Source: Vibrio palustris
Lineage (GTDB): Bacteria; Pseudomonadota; Gammaproteobacteria; Enterobacterales; Vibrionaceae
Length of the DNA stretch: 64,000 nt
Assembly (NCBI RefSeq): GCF_024346995.1
Contig: NZ_AP024887.1
Span: forward strand, 1,240,001-1,304,000
Direction: 5' to 3'
In this document: in pieces, positions 1 through 9,263 of the stretch
Layout: every line of letters begins with the position of its first letter
How positions within the stretch are numbered: the stretch's first letter is position 1
The notes under the pieces: model-generated
The model's database searches: none
Seen by the model: the letters and a program-made list of their open reading frames with translations, nothing else
What the model was told of the DNA's origin: nothing
Position numbers and translations under genes: made by a program

Positions 1-36
1 AATTGGCGCTAATAGAGCAATTTAAAGTCTAATAAA

Positions 37-66
37 AAAGGGAGCGTTAGCTCCCTTTTTTATTCA
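37..66. terminator. Rho-independent terminator, probably bidirectional
   Basis: An inverted repeat GGGAGC-gtta-GCTCCC is flanked by A-rich sequence on the left and a T-run on the right. It can therefore act on both strands. On the minus strand it would end the five-gene ABC importer operon, whose last stop codon lies at 101. Confidence 0.75.
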
Positions 67-100
67 CATTATCAGTACCAAGTGATTGATGAATACTGGG

Positions 101-937
101 TTATATCTCTGATACGGCAAGTTGCGCCGCACGGCGTTTTTTACGATTTTTGGGGTGAGAAATAGGAATGGCAGATAATAAGGTGCGAGTGTACTCATGC
201 TCTGGATTGGCATAGAGCGATACCGCGTCTTTCATTTCAACAATTTTACCAAAGTACATCACCGCGACGGTGTCAGATACATGCCTAACTACCGATAAAT
301 CGTGTGAAATAAAAATCATGGCAAGATTCATTTCTTGTTGTAAATCAAGCAGCAAATTTAAAATTTGCGCCTGCACCGACACATCCAAAGCGGAGACCGA
401 TTCGTCACAAATTAACAATTTTGGCTTGAGTGCAATGGCTCTCGCAATACCAATACGCTGACGTTGTCCACCTGAAAATTCATGAGGGTAACGACTCACT
501 ACATTTTCGGGTAAGCCGACTTTTACGAGTAACTCTTTGACCCATTGTTGGCGCTGCGCTTGCGTTCCGATGCCGTGAATATCAAAGGGTTCTTGGACAA
601 TCATGCCAATGTTATGCCGAGGGTTAAGCGATTCCATCGGATCTTGAAATACGATTTGCATTTCACGCCGCAGAACGGCCATTTTTTTGGGCGATAAATC
701 CGTAATGTCTTGGCCTTCAAAATAAATGTGGCCTTCTGTGGGCTCAAGCAGTTTAAGAATAGTGCGGCCTAAGGTACTTTTGCCACAGCCAGATTCTCCC
801 ACTAAACCTAATGTTTCACCTTGTTGTAGCGAAAAAGATACGCCATCGACTGCTTTGATGACATAGCCTTGATTAAACAACCGCTTGCCAGAGACAAAGT
901 GTTGCTTAATGTTTTCTATCTTTAATAGTTCAGCCAT
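101..937 (-). CDS. Peptide-type ABC transporter ATP-binding protein (DppF/OppF-like)
   Basis: This 278-residue protein is one of two ATPases that would power import by the upstream permease pair at the cytoplasmic face. The Walker A motif GESGCGKST is at about residues 47-55. The ABC signature (FSGGQRQR) is near residue 155, and the Walker B segment LLICDES follows. The C-terminal region has the extension usual in oligopeptide/dipeptide transporter ATPases, with the MYFGKIVE and HEYTRTLL motifs. It is the last gene of a minus-strand operon and starts 106 bases after the preceding ATPase gene, a larger gap than elsewhere in the operon. The family is clear. The substrate (peptide, nickel, oligosaccharide or other) cannot be read from the ATPase. 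Confidence 0.9.
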   Translation of the reverse strand: MAELLKIENIKQHFVSGKRLFNQGYVIKAVDGVSFSLQQGETLGLVGESGCGKSTLGRTILKLLEPTEGHIYFEGQDITDLSPKKMAVLRREMQIVFQDPMESLNPRHNIGMIVQEPFDIHGIGTQAQRQQWVKELLVKVGLPENVVSRYPHEFSGGQRQRIGIARAIALKPKLLICDESVSALDVSVQAQILNLLLDLQQEMNLAMIFISHDLSVVRHVSDTVAVMYFGKIVEMKDAVSLYANPEHEYTRTLLSAIPISHPKNRKKRRAAQLAVSEI

Positions 938-1043
938 ATTATCCTCTGATGCTGTTTTTGATCATCCTCATTTCCCATGCTCAGTCGCTTGCTAACCTTC
1001 ATAACGGGTGACTAAGATGCTTCTTCCAACGCCATACTTAACG

Positions 1044-1904
1044 CTAGCTTTCAATAAAGGCATCATCAGGGAGTGTTTTGATGTCTATTCGTTGTTTAGG
1101 TGCACTATCTAAACTTGGCATAAGGCCCAGCAGTTTCTCGGTATAGGGATGCTTTGGGAAGTCAAATAGTTCAAAAATCTCTGCATATTCAACAATCTTA
1201 CCGTTATACATAACCGCGACATCATCACATACTTCAGCGACGACTCCTAAGTCATGGGTAATGAAAATCATTGCCATGCCTGTCTCGGCTTGTAGGTCAT
1301 TCATCAGATCGAGAATCGAAGCTTGGACAGTCACATCCAGTGCGGTTGTGGGCTCGTCACAGATCAAAATATCGGGTTTACAGGCAAGCGCCATGGCAAT
1401 CATAACTCGTTGGCGCATGCCCCCCGATAGATTATGCGGATATTCATCCAACCGCTTTTCTGGTAAAGGTATACGCACTTTCTCCAGCATCTCTAATGCG
1501 ACCGCATGGCGTGCTTTTTTATTGAGTTCAGGGCGATGCAATTCTAATATTTCATACAATTGACTTCTTATGGTATGAACTGGATTTAATGCGGTCATCG
1601 GGTCTTGAAAAATGATAGAGATGCGATTTCCCCGCATTTGCCAAAGCTGCTTGGCAGGTAATGTGACGGTATCTATCCCACGGTACATAATACTGCCTTG
1701 GGTGATTTGACCATAAGGCTGCGGAAGCAGCCCCATGATTGACATGGCCGTCACGCTTTTACCACTGCCTGATTCGCCGACTAAGCCTAATGTTCGTCCA
1801 GCATAAACAGACAGGTTGACGCCATGGAGCACTTCGACGGTGTCGTCATCATTGGTAAAAGAGACGTGTAAATCATCGACTTTAAGAATGACATCCGTCG
1901 TCAT
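1044..1904 (-). CDS. Peptide-type ABC transporter ATP-binding protein (DppD/OppD-like)
   Basis: This 286-residue protein is the second ATPase of the importer. Walker A (GESGSGKS) lies at about residues 45-52, and the signature LSGGMRQRV and the Walker B segment LICDEPTTALD are intact. The C-terminal part has the DppD-type extension (YAEIFELFDFPKHPYT). Its ATG overlaps the stop codon of the binding-protein gene in an ATGA arrangement, which indicates translational coupling. A GTAGGAGGTC ribosome binding site lies just inside the upstream gene. E. coli YejF fuses two such ATPases into one chain. Here they are separate, as in Dpp/Opp systems. Confidence 0.9.
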   Translation of the reverse strand: MTTDVILKVDDLHVSFTNDDDTVEVLHGVNLSVYAGRTLGLVGESGSGKSVTAMSIMGLLPQPYGQITQGSIMYRGIDTVTLPAKQLWQMRGNRISIIFQDPMTALNPVHTIRSQLYEILELHRPELNKKARHAVALEMLEKVRIPLPEKRLDEYPHNLSGGMRQRVMIAMALACKPDILICDEPTTALDVTVQASILDLMNDLQAETGMAMIFITHDLGVVAEVCDDVAVMYNGKIVEYAEIFELFDFPKHPYTEKLLGLMPSLDSAPKQRIDIKTLPDDAFIES

Positions 1905-3745
1905 TGTTGACCTCCTACTTTAAAACGGTCATCAATAATCGTGATTGGTTCAAAGGTTTTACCTTCATCCATCGCTTGCTCTGTTGCTTTTTTGGTACTT
2001 TCATCAATCCAAAAATTAGCAATTCCGATTGGTGAAAATAAGCCAAGCGTCTTTTTCGTCATCGCATTTTTCGGGAATTTCAGCCAGCGCCAGTAAGCCT
2101 CACGTGTGTAGGGCACCATATAACCAGGGACAATTAAATATTCATCCGCTACTTTTTGTGCAATTTTATGTGAGAGAGCCTGTTTGTTTTGCGTATTAAA
2201 TTCATGATTATATTTATCAATCAAGGTATCCATTTCTGGGTTACTATAATTGGTAAAGTTATTGGTTTGTGGCTTGGCATTGTCAGAATCGAGATACTCC
2301 CAGTAAGCGGGAACTTCACCACCTCCCATATGCAGGAATGCAATTTGATGCTTTTTCTCTAGCATGTATTTAAATGCCGATGACCCATCGAGTAAATTTA
2401 AGGTAAAGTCTAAGCCTGCTTTTTTGGCTTGCTCTTTTAAATAAGCGATACGTCGTGTATGCATTCTAGAACTATACGTGATAGCAAAACTTAGGCGTTG
2501 GCCTGCATCGTTGGTGCGGATCCCGTCAGATCCAATGTGAGTAAATCCGGCTTTTTCAAAGTACTTAATAGCGCGTGTGGTATCAAATTTTGGCGCAGTT
2601 TCGCCTTTAATATCATAGCCCCCATGACCAAATCCCATACCACTTGGTAGACGCATATAGTCGCCACGTAACACCTTTTTAATCATGCCATCAATATCGG
2701 TAGCGTAGGTAATACCAGCACGAATATTACGGTCACTGAGTAACGTATCTTTTGTATTCATCCATAAACCGCCAGCGCCTTGCGGTGTTTGGTTATACCC
2801 CCAAAACTTATCGATATATCCTGTTTGATAAGGTTCGGTATTCGATTTTCCATGCCATAGAGAAGGTAAGACTAACCCGAAAGTCTCAAGATTACCGCGC
2901 TCAAAATGTTTGCGGGCGATATCCATATCGCGAATGACACGATAACTGACTTTTTCCACATTATACCGGTTTTGGTAATAACGATTGCTGTACCCCCACC
3001 AGTCTTTGACATGCTTGAATACAACACGTTTACCGCGTTTTATCTTGTCAATGAAATAAGGACCTGTGGTCGGTTCGGATTTAAAGTTGTAACGCCGTAC
3101 AAAATCATCAGGCATTCCATCATTATTGTTGTCATTTCTGACATTAGAAAAAAAGTGTTTTGGGCGTGGCTGTAAACCATTACTTGGCATGTTGATCTGA
3201 ATCATGAGCTCATCGTTGGTCATCTTTACGCCAGATTTGATGGCGATCGTATAATCATCGTACTTCACCACATCGGTAATTTTGTTGGTGAAAAAGTCGT
3301 TATACCAAGGATCGACAATATCTTTTGAGCGATTGTAAGTCAGCATGAATAAGTAGTCATCGGCGGTGACTTTTTCTCCATCTGACCAACGGGCTTTAGG
3401 ATCTAATTTAAAATAAACGGTTTGATGATCGTCGCCAAAGGCCCACGCGGTAGCCAGTTGTGGGATCCATTTTCCAGTGTTGGGATGACGTCCCGCTAAT
3501 TTAGGAGTGCCATCCATTAAATAAGCGCGAAAGCCTGAGTTGGCATCAGGACCAACACTGCGTAGAGTTTGAGGAAAACTGCTCATAAAGGTATGAAATG
3601 TGCCGCCAAATTGCGCTTTGTCTGACGCGAATAACGGCTCATCATCATGATGCACCCACTGTAGTTGACTCGGTAGGTTGGCGGCAGAAACACCACTCGA
3701 AAGTGCGCTGAGCAGAGCTAGCGTGGTAAGAGATAATCCTTTCAT
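1901..3745 (-). CDS. Extracellular solute-binding protein, family 5 (peptide type)
   Basis: This 614-residue periplasmic protein would capture the substrate and deliver it to the permeases. The start at 3745 gives a proper signal peptide (MKGLSLTTLALLSALSSGVSAA) and sits behind an AAGGACAG ribosome site. The frame stays open to 3883, but that would put a non-signal leader inside the upstream permease gene. Family-5 features include the WSDGEKVTADDYLFML segment near residues 120-134 and an RAGITYATD stretch. It resembles the YejA branch more than DppA. Near residues 204-214 there is an Asp/Asn-rich DNNNDGMPDD segment that looks like a calcium-binding loop. Unusually, the binding-protein gene is third in its operon rather than first. 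Confidence 0.88.
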   Translation of the reverse strand: MKGLSLTTLALLSALSSGVSAANLPSQLQWVHHDDEPLFASDKAQFGGTFHTFMSSFPQTLRSVGPDANSGFRAYLMDGTPKLAGRHPNTGKWIPQLATAWAFGDDHQTVYFKLDPKARWSDGEKVTADDYLFMLTYNRSKDIVDPWYNDFFTNKITDVVKYDDYTIAIKSGVKMTNDELMIQINMPSNGLQPRPKHFFSNVRNDNNNDGMPDDFVRRYNFKSEPTTGPYFIDKIKRGKRVVFKHVKDWWGYSNRYYQNRYNVEKVSYRVIRDMDIARKHFERGNLETFGLVLPSLWHGKSNTEPYQTGYIDKFWGYNQTPQGAGGLWMNTKDTLLSDRNIRAGITYATDIDGMIKKVLRGDYMRLPSGMGFGHGGYDIKGETAPKFDTTRAIKYFEKAGFTHIGSDGIRTNDAGQRLSFAITYSSRMHTRRIAYLKEQAKKAGLDFTLNLLDGSSAFKYMLEKKHQIAFLHMGGGEVPAYWEYLDSDNAKPQTNNFTNYSNPEMDTLIDKYNHEFNTQNKQALSHKIAQKVADEYLIVPGYMVPYTREAYWRWLKFPKNAMTKKTLGLFSPIGIANFWIDESTKKATEQAMDEGKTFEPITIIDDRFKVGGQQ

Positions 3746-3768
3746 AAACCTGTCCTTAGTTATGAAAC

Positions 3769-4812
3769 TTAAATATAGCGTGTGAATTTTTTTGGATCGA
3801 ACGCTGCACGTACTGCTTCGCCAATAAAAGTGACCATCACTAGAATAGCAACAATTGAGCATACGACCGAAGAGACTATCCAAGGAGAGTCTAAATTCGA
3901 TTTACCTTGTTGAAGTAATTCTCCCCAGCTGGGAGTCGGTGGCATTAAACCAAGCCCTAGATAATCTAATGCCGTTAACGCTGTTATATTGCCGGCAATG
4001 GCAAAAGGAGCCAAGGTGACAACCATCACCATTGTGTTAGGTAGAATATGCTTAAAAATAATACGACTGGAAGACGCGCCTAATGCCTTGGCTGCCATTA
4101 CGTAATCACGAGAGGCTTCTTTATAGGTCATGGTTCTCATGTACCAAGTGATCCCTATCCAATTAAACAAGACGTTGATGGCGACAAAAAGCGTAAAGGT
4201 TGGTTGGATTATAGAAACCAAAATCATAATGACATATAGAAAGGGCACCATGGACCATACTTCGATGAAGCGCTGGAAAAACATATCGAATTTACCACCA
4301 ATAAAGCCCATCGCACAGCCAACCGTAATCCCGATCATAAACGACAGCACCATAGTGACCAGTGCAAAACAAATTGCGGTTCTAAATCCATAAACTAAAC
4401 GCGCTAAGATATCGCGGCCGATGACATCCGTACCTAAATAATGCTGTTGCTCGGCATTCGGCGATGTCGGTGGATAATGGCCGCTAAAATCTTGTTCTAA
4501 AGGATTAAAAGGGACAATCGGCATAATGACGTAATTGTCTCCTTGCTGGTGTTCAAAGGTTTTCTGTAGTTGGCGATAATTAACCTCGCCACTGCCAGAT
4601 TGGCCAAATTCACTGGCTTGATGAACATGACTGAACACGGGGAAGTAATTATTTCCTTCATAGTGCACCATGAGTGCTTTGCTATTAATAAAGAGTTCGG
4701 CAATTAAGGAAAGAAAGATTAATAGAGTTAAGATAACGAAAGAGTAATACCCGCGACGAATACGCTTAAAGTTGGTGATTTTCTTGCGGGTTAATGGACT
4801 GATTGCCAACAT
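3769..4812 (-). CDS. ABC transporter permease (DppC/YejE-like)
   Basis: This 347-residue inner-membrane permease has an N-terminal transmembrane helix (residues about 21-43). A long periplasmic segment follows, ending in the conserved GTDVIGRDILARLVYG motif, and then the five-helix transport domain. The coupling loop is visible as EASRDYVMAAKALGASSSRIIFKHILPN. The ATG at 4812 is preferred over a TTG four codons upstream, because TGGAGC lies at normal spacing in front of the ATG. That start leaves only one base between this gene and the preceding permease. The long insert between helix 1 and the GTD motif is typical of YejE-type permeases. Confidence 0.88.
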   Translation of the reverse strand: MLAISPLTRKKITNFKRIRRGYYSFVILTLLIFLSLIAELFINSKALMVHYEGNNYFPVFSHVHQASEFGQSGSGEVNYRQLQKTFEHQQGDNYVIMPIVPFNPLEQDFSGHYPPTSPNAEQQHYLGTDVIGRDILARLVYGFRTAICFALVTMVLSFMIGITVGCAMGFIGGKFDMFFQRFIEVWSMVPFLYVIMILVSIIQPTFTLFVAINVLFNWIGITWYMRTMTYKEASRDYVMAAKALGASSSRIIFKHILPNTMVMVVTLAPFAIAGNITALTALDYLGLGLMPPTPSWGELLQQGKSNLDSPWIVSSVVCSIVAILVMVTFIGEAVRAAFDPKKFTRYI

Positions 4813-4813
4813 G

Positions 4814-5833
4814 CTAAGCTCCAAATTTCACGCGAGGATCGACTAATGCAACGCAGATGTCGGACAAAATATTGCCAAGCATCAATAATACGGCGTTAAT
4901 TGCGACAATACCCATTACCACTGGATAATCGCGTTCCATAATTGATTCATATCCTAATAAACCAATTCCATCGATATTAAAAATCACTTCGATTAAAAAC
5001 GATCCAGTCATAAAAAATAATAGTGAGTTACCAAAATGACTGGCGACCGGAATCAAGCTATTTCTAAGTGCGTGTTTACGTACTGCTGTTTTAAAAGGTA
5101 ATCCTTTAGCAATTGCGGTGCGAATATAATCTGAGGACAAGTTTTCCATCAGGTTATTTTTCATCGTCATGGTTAGCATGGCGAAGTCACCAATAAGATA
5201 ACAAATTAAAGGGAGTACTGCGTGCCACATGATGTCTTTGATTTGTAGATAGCTAGACGTTATATCATCATAGTCGTCACTGACAAAGCTGCCCATTGGG
5301 AACCATTCCAGTTGATAACTGAAAAACGTAATTAATAGTACACCGACGACATAACCGGGCAGGGCAAAGCCAATAAAGATCATCACAGACGACGCAGAAT
5401 CAAATAAAGAACCATGCTTCATCGCTTTCCAATACCCAAGTGGAATGGATATAAAATAACTAATGAAGAAAGTCATACCGCCATAAAATAATGACACTGG
5501 CAATCGTTCTGCGATCATTGTTGAAACGGGCTGATAGTAACGTGTAGATTCGCCAAGATCGAGGTGAACTAATTTGGTAAGCCAATCAATATAAGCGGTG
5601 GTGACGGGTTTATCTAAGCCATAAAATGCATTTAGCTCGGCTATTTGACCTTTAGATAAAGCGTTTGAGTGGCCTCCAATGGCGGCACCACCTTCCGATT
5701 GAGCCTGCATTTTTGAAATCATGCGCTCAACAGGACCACCAGGGACAAAGCGGGTGATCGCAAAAATTAATACCGTAATCCCTAAAAAGGTTGGAATGAT
5801 TAACGCGAATCGCCGTAAAAAATAAGACAGCAT
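4814..5833 (-). CDS. ABC transporter permease (DppB/YejB-like)
   Basis: This 339-residue inner-membrane permease is the first gene of the importer operon. It starts with MLSYFLRRFALIIPTFLGITVLIF, the hallmark N-terminal helix of DppB-type permeases, followed by FVPGGPVERM. The EAA-type coupling loop reads SSDYIRTAIAKGLPFKTAVRKHALRNSLIPV. It pairs with the DppC-like permease to form the channel. The gene faces the TonB receptor across an 869-base divergent control region. Confidence 0.9.
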   Translation of the reverse strand: MLSYFLRRFALIIPTFLGITVLIFAITRFVPGGPVERMISKMQAQSEGGAAIGGHSNALSKGQIAELNAFYGLDKPVTTAYIDWLTKLVHLDLGESTRYYQPVSTMIAERLPVSLFYGGMTFFISYFISIPLGYWKAMKHGSLFDSASSVMIFIGFALPGYVVGVLLITFFSYQLEWFPMGSFVSDDYDDITSSYLQIKDIMWHAVLPLICYLIGDFAMLTMTMKNNLMENLSSDYIRTAIAKGLPFKTAVRKHALRNSLIPVASHFGNSLLFFMTGSFLIEVIFNIDGIGLLGYESIMERDYPVVMGIVAINAVLLMLGNILSDICVALVDPRVKFGA

Positions 5834-6301
5834 AATTTAAAACTCCGTGTTTACTGTCAGCATCCAATGCATAACGACTAGGGGGGTAAAGAGAAGTATA
5901 ATTGCGTGTTATTTTACATGATATTAGCGTAGAACCTTGCTATATGATTAAGTTCATGTAATTGATACAAAGATATTGCACCATTTTGGTTACTTAGCAC
6001 AAATAAAGTGCGAAAGAAACAATTAAATCCGTAAATCTCTTTATATTTCGAAACATATAACAAATAAAATATTACTTCAACTCGCTTAACCAGAATTTTT
6101 GTAGTGGTAAAAAAAGTAAAAAAAACTACTAAATAATAAATTAGAGTTTTTACTACTTATAGTTGTATTTCTAATAATATTAATTTAATCACTTTTACTG
6201 AATGAAAAAACACAAGTAATGAGGCGCTTAATACCACATTACGAACACTTTAGCGTGCTAATAGCCAACGAAATCCTAATTTTCTAGCGAATTGATAACA
6301 T

Positions 6302-6437
6302 AAAAAAGCACTCTTCTTTTAAGTGATGATAAAGCTATCAAAAAGAGTTAAATGCTATATTAAAAATGATTATTAAAATTATGTTCTTTTATGTAACTAA
6401 CGATTTCACTATGTCATAAAATATCCATAAATCATTC
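6302..6437 (-). ncRNA. Candidate small RNA, about 135 nt, in the divergent region
   Basis: The minus-strand promoter above predicts a transcript from about 6437. At about 6346-6302 the same strand has an outer stem ACTCTT/AAGAGT, an inner hairpin TGATA-gctt-TATCA, and then a TTTTTT tract, which together resemble a rho-independent terminator. There is no ORF with a ribosome site in between. The only short one is a leaderless 16-codon ORF starting at the predicted transcript start. The alternative is that this is simply the start of a long leader for the ABC operon. The call is tentative. Confidence 0.25.
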
Positions 6438-6443
6438 ATATAT

Positions 6444-6492
6444 ATTATATCCATTGTTTTTGTTCTGACAATTGATGACAAAATCATGACAA
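6444..6492 (-). promoter_or_regulatory. PhoB-box-like triple repeat with a sigma-70 promoter
   Basis: Read on the minus strand, three TTGTCA repeats begin at 6492, 6481 and 6471, with 11- and 10-base periods. The first pair forms TTGTCATGATTTTGTCAT, which matches 14 of 18 positions of the Pho-box consensus as I know it. The third repeat can serve as a -35 (TTGTCA). It is followed by a 16-base spacer and a perfect TATAAT at 6449-6444. The predicted start is near 6437, running left toward the ABC operon. The identical 17-mer occurs again at 39796-39812. Confidence 0.5.
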
Positions 6493-6553
6493 ACAACCAA
6501 ATTTGAATAATAATCCAGCGTTTTACACTTTCTTAATGGTTCAGGGGGGCTGT

Positions 6554-6583
6554 TTGACGACATGACTCCTGGGGGTGTATATC
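6554..6583 (+). promoter_or_regulatory. Candidate sigma-70 promoter of the TonB-dependent receptor
   Basis: TTGACG (6554-6559) and TATATC (6578-6583) are separated by 18 bases and lie about 120 bases upstream of the receptor start codon. The match is fair, not perfect. The leader would be about 110 nt. Confidence 0.4.
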
Positions 6584-6702
6584 AATAACTCCTAACTTTA
6601 AGACGTATTGAGCATACATAACATAGGCGCTATCAAGGTGCACTATGGCTTAGTTAGGACAAATATTACAACGAATATGGAAAGCAAACGTAAGGAATAT
6701 GG

Positions 6703-9186
6703 ATGTTAAATAAAAGAACCAGCCTATCAGTGGCCATTGGTTTGGTATTAGGCACCGTTGTGTGTGTGTCATCTGCTAATGCCGAAGACAATGTCGAAAA
6801 AATGCAAAAAATGAAAGTTACGGGCTCGCATATTGCGACAACGGACATGGAAGGTCCGAGCCCAGTGGATGTCTATACCGCGAAGGACATCAAACAAATG
6901 GGAGCTACGGATGTCAGTGACGTACTGCGCGGCTTAACGCAAAATGGCGGCAACAGTTATGGCGCTTCTTTTACCAATGGTTTCGCCGCCGGTTCTTCAG
7001 GCGTCTCGATGCGCGGCTTGGGACAAAGCCGTACTTTGGTCTTACTCAACGGCCACCGCGTCGCCAATTATGCGTTTGCTCAAAACACTTCTGATACGTT
7101 CGTCGATCTCAACTCTATCCCCCTTTCTGCCGTTGAGCGTATCGATATTTTGAAAGATGGCGCGTCGGCGATTTATGGTGCAGACGCGATTGGCGGTGTG
7201 ATTAACTTAATCACTAAACGTGATTACGAAGGCTTTGATTTTAATGCCAAAGTTGGCGAAACCACCAAAAAAGATGGCGAAACACTCGATCTAACAGCTA
7301 CGGGGGGTAAAAATTTCAATGATGGCCTTACTAACGTTATGGTAACGGCGAACTTTGTACGCAAGAATAACATTGAAAAGAAAAACCGCTCTAATACCCA
7401 TACTGCCGATCAAACCCGCTTAGGCGGCGATGACTGGCGCAGTTCTTACGGTGTTCCAGGTACCGTGATGTCAGATGCAACCGGTAATGAAATCGATTCC
7501 TTGTGTGGCGGCAGCGAAGATTGTGTGTACGATTTTGCTGAATATGGCCAAATTGCGCCAGAGACCGAACGTTTTAGTCTGTTGTCTACCTTAACGCATC
7601 AACTTAATCCAGATCTGACGTTAAATACGGAATTGAGCTATAACCGGGTACAAACCAAAACGCATTTGGCACCCACGCCGGACAGCGAGTTAACGAGAGT
7701 CGGTGCCGCTAATCCCAATAACACCTATGGCGAAGATGTGTATTTGTACCATCGCATTATGGAAGCAGGAGCACGTAAAAACGAAATTACCACCGATTCT
7801 GTGCGGTTTGTTACGGGGCTGGAAGGCTATACCTCGCTGTTTGAAACTGAGGTGGATTGGAGTGTGTCCGGTGGCTACCATTACACCAAAACTAAATCGG
7901 AAGGCAAAAATTACGTCACCAAAACCGGATACAAAGATGCCATTGATAGCGGCGCCTATAACCCGTTTGTTGCCAATAACGATCCAAGTTCTTTAGCCAA
8001 TGCCAAAGCGAACACGGAACGCGAAGGAGAATCTAAGCTGGCATTCTTTAATGCTGACGCCTCGTTCCCTGTTTACGCCATGTCGGCGGGTGATATGCAG
8101 CTTGCCGTCGGTACCGAGTTCCGCTATGAAGCAGGTGAAGACACGCCTGATCCGCTCAATGCCAGTAATTCGATTATTGGTTCTGGTGGCACAGGCTCTG
8201 ATGGACACCGCAATGTGGTTGCCGCCTACTCTGAATTGCATGTTCCATTACATGAAACCTTAGAGATGCAATTGGCAGCACGTGGTGAGCACTATAGTGA
8301 CTTTGGCAGTGCATTTAGCCCGAAAGTGGCCCTGCGTTACCAACCCTCTGAGATTATTATGTTCCGCTCATCATACAGTGAAGGCTTTAAAGCGCCAACG
8401 CTTCCAGAAGTCAACATGAGTGCTACTCGGAGTTATCAAACAGTAAAAAACCCGCGTAAAGGTGACGAAAAGGAAGAAGTTGAAGTGGTTAGCGGCGGTA
8501 ATAAAGACTTAGAAGCTGAGCATTCTTACAGCTTTAACTTTGGTACGGTTGTCAACCCAACGGATGGTTTGACGTTGAAATTGGACTATTTCCATATTAC
8601 CAATACCAATATGATTGATACCTTAGATACGCAAGATTTGGTTGATAACAATATCGGTGTGACGTACGAACCCGATGGGCGAGTTCGTAGCGTGCAAAGT
8701 AGCTACCTGAATGTTTCGAAGCAAGAAGTCTCTGGGCTAGATGGCGAAATTCACTATATTTTCGATACCGCAAATGTGGGCGAGTTTAAAACCACGCTAC
8801 GTGGTACCTACAATATTGAACACAAACGTAGTGATTCTGAAGGTAATGTTGAAGAATACATCGGTACCTACTACGACGGTGCGCGTTTTAAAGGTAAAGC
8901 GAATTTAGTGTGGAATATTGCCGACTATTCAGTAGTCAATACCGTCAATTACACGGGCGGGTACACGCAGCGCTATGAAACTCCAGGGCATTCTAATGTA
9001 GAAGCGTGGAAAACCTGGGATGCGCAAGTCAGTTATAGCGGCTTTGATCGCTTAACGCTAACCTTTGGCATTGATAACGTGTTGGATGAAGATGCGCCAT
9101 TTTATAACTATTCAGACGGTTATGATATTGCCAATGCTAACAACATCGGCCGTTATGTTTATGCCGGCTTAAGCTACTCTCTATAA
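6703..9186 (+). CDS. TonB-dependent outer membrane receptor
   Basis: This 827-residue beta-barrel receptor has a Sec signal peptide ending SANA (cleavage after about residue 27). The plug domain begins MKVTGSHIATTDMEGPSPV and includes the SMRGLGQSRTLVLLNGHRV and ERIDILKDGASAIYGADAIGGVINL motifs, the core plug signatures. A surface-loop CGGSEDC pair lies near residue 265. The C-terminus contains the DNVLDEDAPFYNY motif and ends YAGLSYSL. AAGGAA lies six bases before the ATG. The VTGSxI-type plug is typical of receptors for diverse substrates, not only siderophores. It is followed by its own TonB/ExbBD/TtpC cluster and is divergent from a peptide-type importer. A peptide or peptide-like ligand is therefore plausible but unproven. 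Confidence 0.92.
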   Translation: MLNKRTSLSVAIGLVLGTVVCVSSANAEDNVEKMQKMKVTGSHIATTDMEGPSPVDVYTAKDIKQMGATDVSDVLRGLTQNGGNSYGASFTNGFAAGSSGVSMRGLGQSRTLVLLNGHRVANYAFAQNTSDTFVDLNSIPLSAVERIDILKDGASAIYGADAIGGVINLITKRDYEGFDFNAKVGETTKKDGETLDLTATGGKNFNDGLTNVMVTANFVRKNNIEKKNRSNTHTADQTRLGGDDWRSSYGVPGTVMSDATGNEIDSLCGGSEDCVYDFAEYGQIAPETERFSLLSTLTHQLNPDLTLNTELSYNRVQTKTHLAPTPDSELTRVGAANPNNTYGEDVYLYHRIMEAGARKNEITTDSVRFVTGLEGYTSLFETEVDWSVSGGYHYTKTKSEGKNYVTKTGYKDAIDSGAYNPFVANNDPSSLANAKANTEREGESKLAFFNADASFPVYAMSAGDMQLAVGTEFRYEAGEDTPDPLNASNSIIGSGGTGSDGHRNVVAAYSELHVPLHETLEMQLAARGEHYSDFGSAFSPKVALRYQPSEIIMFRSSYSEGFKAPTLPEVNMSATRSYQTVKNPRKGDEKEEVEVVSGGNKDLEAEHSYSFNFGTVVNPTDGLTLKLDYFHITNTNMIDTLDTQDLVDNNIGVTYEPDGRVRSVQSSYLNVSKQEVSGLDGEIHYIFDTANVGEFKTTLRGTYNIEHKRSDSEGNVEEYIGTYYDGARFKGKANLVWNIADYSVVNTVNYTGGYTQRYETPGHSNVEAWKTWDAQVSYSGFDRLTLTFGIDNVLDEDAPFYNYSDGYDIANANNIGRYVYAGLSYSL

Positions 9187-9206
9187 CCTCATATTTACCT
9201 TAACCA

Positions 9207-9232
9207 CTGGCGCGAAAGGATTTTCGCGCCAG
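9207..9232 (+). terminator. Intercistronic hairpin downstream of the receptor (partial terminator)
   Basis: CTGGCGCGAAA-ggat-TTTCGCGCCAG is an 11-bp perfect stem followed by ATTTTAGA. The T-run is short, so it may only attenuate transcription or protect the receptor mRNA end. It would give more receptor than energising complex from one promoter. Confidence 0.6.
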
Positions 9233-9263
9233 ATTTTAGACTGACTTTACACAAGGAGACGAT

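Larger units (their letters stand above)
5834..6702. promoter_or_regulatory. AT-rich divergent control region between ABC importer and TonB receptor
   Basis: These 869 bases carry no convincing ORF and separate the minus-strand importer from the plus-strand receptor. They hold a plus-strand promoter candidate (TTGACG at 6554, TATATC at 6578), a cluster of TGACAA repeats with a perfect minus-strand TATAAT, and a hairpin followed by T-residues on the minus strand. A G-rich patch (GGGGGG at 6544, GGGGG at 6571) stands out from the AT-rich background. The length is generous for two promoters alone and leaves room for a small RNA. Confidence 0.6.

Noticed and set aside
3746..3883. Upstream extension of the binding-protein reading frame
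   Set aside because: The extension would lie inside the permease gene and hide the signal peptide. The AAGGACAG site and signal sequence favour the start at 3745.
6362..6380. Possible Fur box in the importer-receptor divergent region
   Set aside because: It matches only 12 of 19 consensus positions in a very AT-rich background, so chance is likely.
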